Shown: positions 62,636 to 64,000 of the stretch, piece after piece
How positions within the stretch are numbered: the stretch's first letter is position 1
Layout: each line of letters opens with the position of its first letter
DNA from: JBDSGC01 sp046594105
Lineage (GTDB): Bacteria > Acidobacteriota > Thermoanaerobaculia > Gp7-AA8
Reading direction: 5' to 3'
DNA length: 64,000 nucleotides
Assembly: GCA_046594105.1 (NCBI GenBank)
Contig: JBKJQB010000010.1
Coordinates: forward strand, 14,281 to 78,280
Position numbers and translations under genes: made by a program
The notes under the pieces: model-generated
Told to the model about the DNA's origin: nothing
What the model saw: the letters and a program-made list of their open reading frames with translations, nothing else
Databases searched by the model: none

Positions 62636-64000
62636 CTATGGATTGACTGCTCCACCGAGAGTGGCCGGCGAGCAGTTCGGAGCGGCACCGGGTACGCCAG
62701 AAGCGAGCCCCGGGCAAACCAGCGGGCCGCCAAGCTGCGAAGCCGGAGAGATGGTAGCGCCTGCGGGAACAGCAGGGGTGCAACCATTGCCGAGCCAAGC
62801 TGCGTCGAAGTCCACCGACAGGCGGTTCGCACCGACAGCACCGAACATGGAGACGATGACCCAGTTCTGGCTGGTGGTGCGGCTACCGCTGGTGCCGAGG
62901 GCTGCAGCGCCGACCGTACCGAATCCAGCGCGCTGAGCGCTGTAGACGGCGACAGGAACGCCAGCGCTCGCGCCGACCGTGCTGGTGGCGTTGTTGCTGA
63001 GGTTCAGGTACATCCAACCACCGACGTCAGTACCGCCGAGCGTCGGGTAGTTGGCGGAGGTCGTCGATGTACGTGACGTCTCCGGAAGCGGCGGGATACC
63101 ACCCGGGCTGCAAGGCGAGCAGATCAGGTTCGAACCGAAGCCGTAGGAGTTCTCGCGCTCGTCAAAGCGAACGATGTTGGTGACGGCGAGAGCCGAGTTG
63201 ACGGTGACCGCGCAACCAGCGGTACCGCTGGTCACACCTTCGCGCCAGATCTTGTAGTCGGTCGCGAAACCGGCTCCAGCGCTCTGGATGTAACGAGCCG
63301 CCCACTGCGACGGAAGCGGCTGCCGGCGATCTGCCGTGCGCGCGCCCGCCGGGGTGTAACGGTCGTAGAAGGTGAAGGGAAGGATGGTGGGGACAGCCGC
63401 GGCGCCGGCGAAGCCGGAAAGACCGCCCTCAGGGACGGCGCGAATGTGAACCATCGGGTTGCCACCGGCGTCATATCCAGCGGTCGTGCCGGAGCCAGAA
63501 GGCGCCGGTCCGAGCTGCTGGTAATCGCCGATGAGGGTGTTGTCGAACAGGATTTCTGCCGACGCGCCCGTATAGTACGAGGAGTTCGTCGGAAGAGCCG
63601 TCGAGCAGGTTGCCGCAACGTCGATCGTCACGTAACCGATTGCACGCGTTCCATGGTTGGCACCAATGGCGCCCGAGCAGCTCACGCCACCCGTGGAGTA
63701 ACCCGTGCCGGTGGTCAGCGCGTTCCGCACTGCCGTCACGAGGTCGCCAGGGAGATTTCCAGGGAGACCGTTGCAGGTGGATCCAACCGACGCCAGGAAG
63801 TTCGGGTTGGAGGTGTTCGAGAGCGGCGTCGCGCCCGTGGTGGAGCCGCTCGGCTGCGGGGAGCCAGGCGTCGTGGTGACGCTGGTACCGCTGCCAGCAA
63901 CCGTTCCACGAACGATGACGTCGTACAGGTTGATGCCCTGCACGTCATAACCGGTCAGGAAGATGTTGAAGTCGAGAACCGGGAAAGACCAGTCGGTCCA
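62636..64000 (-). CDS. Secreted or surface protein of unknown function (5' partial)
   Basis: The frame is open to the right edge (reading WTDWSFPVLDFNIFLTGYDV inward from base 64000), so the N-terminus is outside the window and the GTG at 63943 is internal. The visible 454 residues are rich in Gly, Ala, Ser, Thr and Asn with scattered cysteines and few charged residues, as in extracellular beta proteins. Conserved-looking parts are AEILFDNTLIGDYQQLG and RFDERENSYGFGSN. It may be related in role to the PKD protein downstream. No family is recognised. Confidence 0.75.
   Translation of the reverse strand, partial: WTDWSFPVLDFNIFLTGYDVQGINLYDVIVRGTVAGSGTSVTTTPGSPQPSGSTTGATPLSNTSNPNFLASVGSTCNGLPGNLPGDLVTAVRNALTTGTGYSTGGVSCSGAIGANHGTRAIGYVTIDVAATCSTALPTNSSYYTGASAEILFDNTLIGDYQQLGPAPSGSGTTAGYDAGGNPMVHIRAVPEGGLSGFAGAAAVPTILPFTFYDRYTPAGARTADRRQPLPSQWAARYIQSAGAGFATDYKIWREGVTSGTAGCAVTVNSALAVTNIVRFDERENSYGFGSNLICSPCSPGGIPPLPETSRTSTTSANYPTLGGTDVGGWMYLNLSNNATSTVGASAGVPVAVYSAQRAGFGTVGAAALGTSGSRTTSQNWVIVSMFGAVGANRLSVDFDAAWLGNGCTPAVPAGATISPASQLGGPLVCPGLASGVPGAAPNCSPATLGGAVNP

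Overview
This window is about 64 kb of GC-rich bacterial chromosome from a Gram-negative, free-living organism. Both ends cut through genes. Outer-membrane efflux parts, an LpxL-type acyltransferase, an MglA-type GTPase with a long tail, an IPTL-type C-terminal sorting signal, DUF11 and PKD surface proteins, and dispersed palindromic repeats together suggest Acidobacteriota or a neighbouring phylum. That placement is inference, because no 16S rRNA gene or other strong marker is present. I see no phage, plasmid, CRISPR array or complete insertion sequence.

Region 1 (1-16 kb) holds mostly single housekeeping and metabolic genes: an anti-sigma factor tail, FabI, a DUF962 protein, the GTPase, an L,D-transpeptidase, a flavin monooxygenase, MgtC, a GT39-type membrane glycosyltransferase, a class III cyclase-like protein, a tandem alpha/beta hydrolase, a secreted subtilisin and alanine dehydrogenase. 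The gaps, above all 9.1-9.8 kb, carry several families of short inverted repeats. Region 2 (16-29 kb) contains a 1111-residue DUF11 surface protein, CorA, a complete RND efflux operon (outer-membrane factor, adaptor, pump) and groES-groEL behind a sigma-70-type promoter and a perfect CIRCE operator. Region 3 (29-46 kb) has a histidine kinase/response regulator/GGDEF-EAL set, the surE-pcm-acyP-apt-sthA run, queD, a biotin carboxylase and carrier pair followed by a large pseudokinase, and the GGDEF-tpiA-secG-tRNA-Leu run.

Region 4 (46-58.4 kb) is a cell-surface glycan cluster. Two tightly overlapping operons run towards each other and their last genes overlap by 49 bases at 52.5 kb. The plus operon encodes a PIG-L deacetylase/GT2 fusion, two further glycosyltransferases, an LpxL-like acyltransferase, a membrane protein and a polysaccharide deacetylase. 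The minus operon encodes a Wzt-type ABC ATPase, a GT2, a glycosyltransferase/zinc-ribbon/methyltransferase composite, a GNAT protein, a CheY-like receiver and a methyltransferase. Region 5 (58.4-64 kb) has two large secreted proteins on the minus strand, one with cysteine-containing PKD-like repeats and one running off the window.

The observations I would follow first are: (i) the pseudokinase/degenerate-cyclase/TPR receptor placed directly behind acyl-CoA carboxylase subunits; (ii) the fusion proteins and embedded receiver of the glycan cluster; (iii) three genes whose best start is a CTG or ATC/ATT codon, two of them in CTGA stop-start overlaps; (iv) the palindromic repeat island at 9.2-9.8 kb; and (v) a small lipoprotein gene divergent from groESL.
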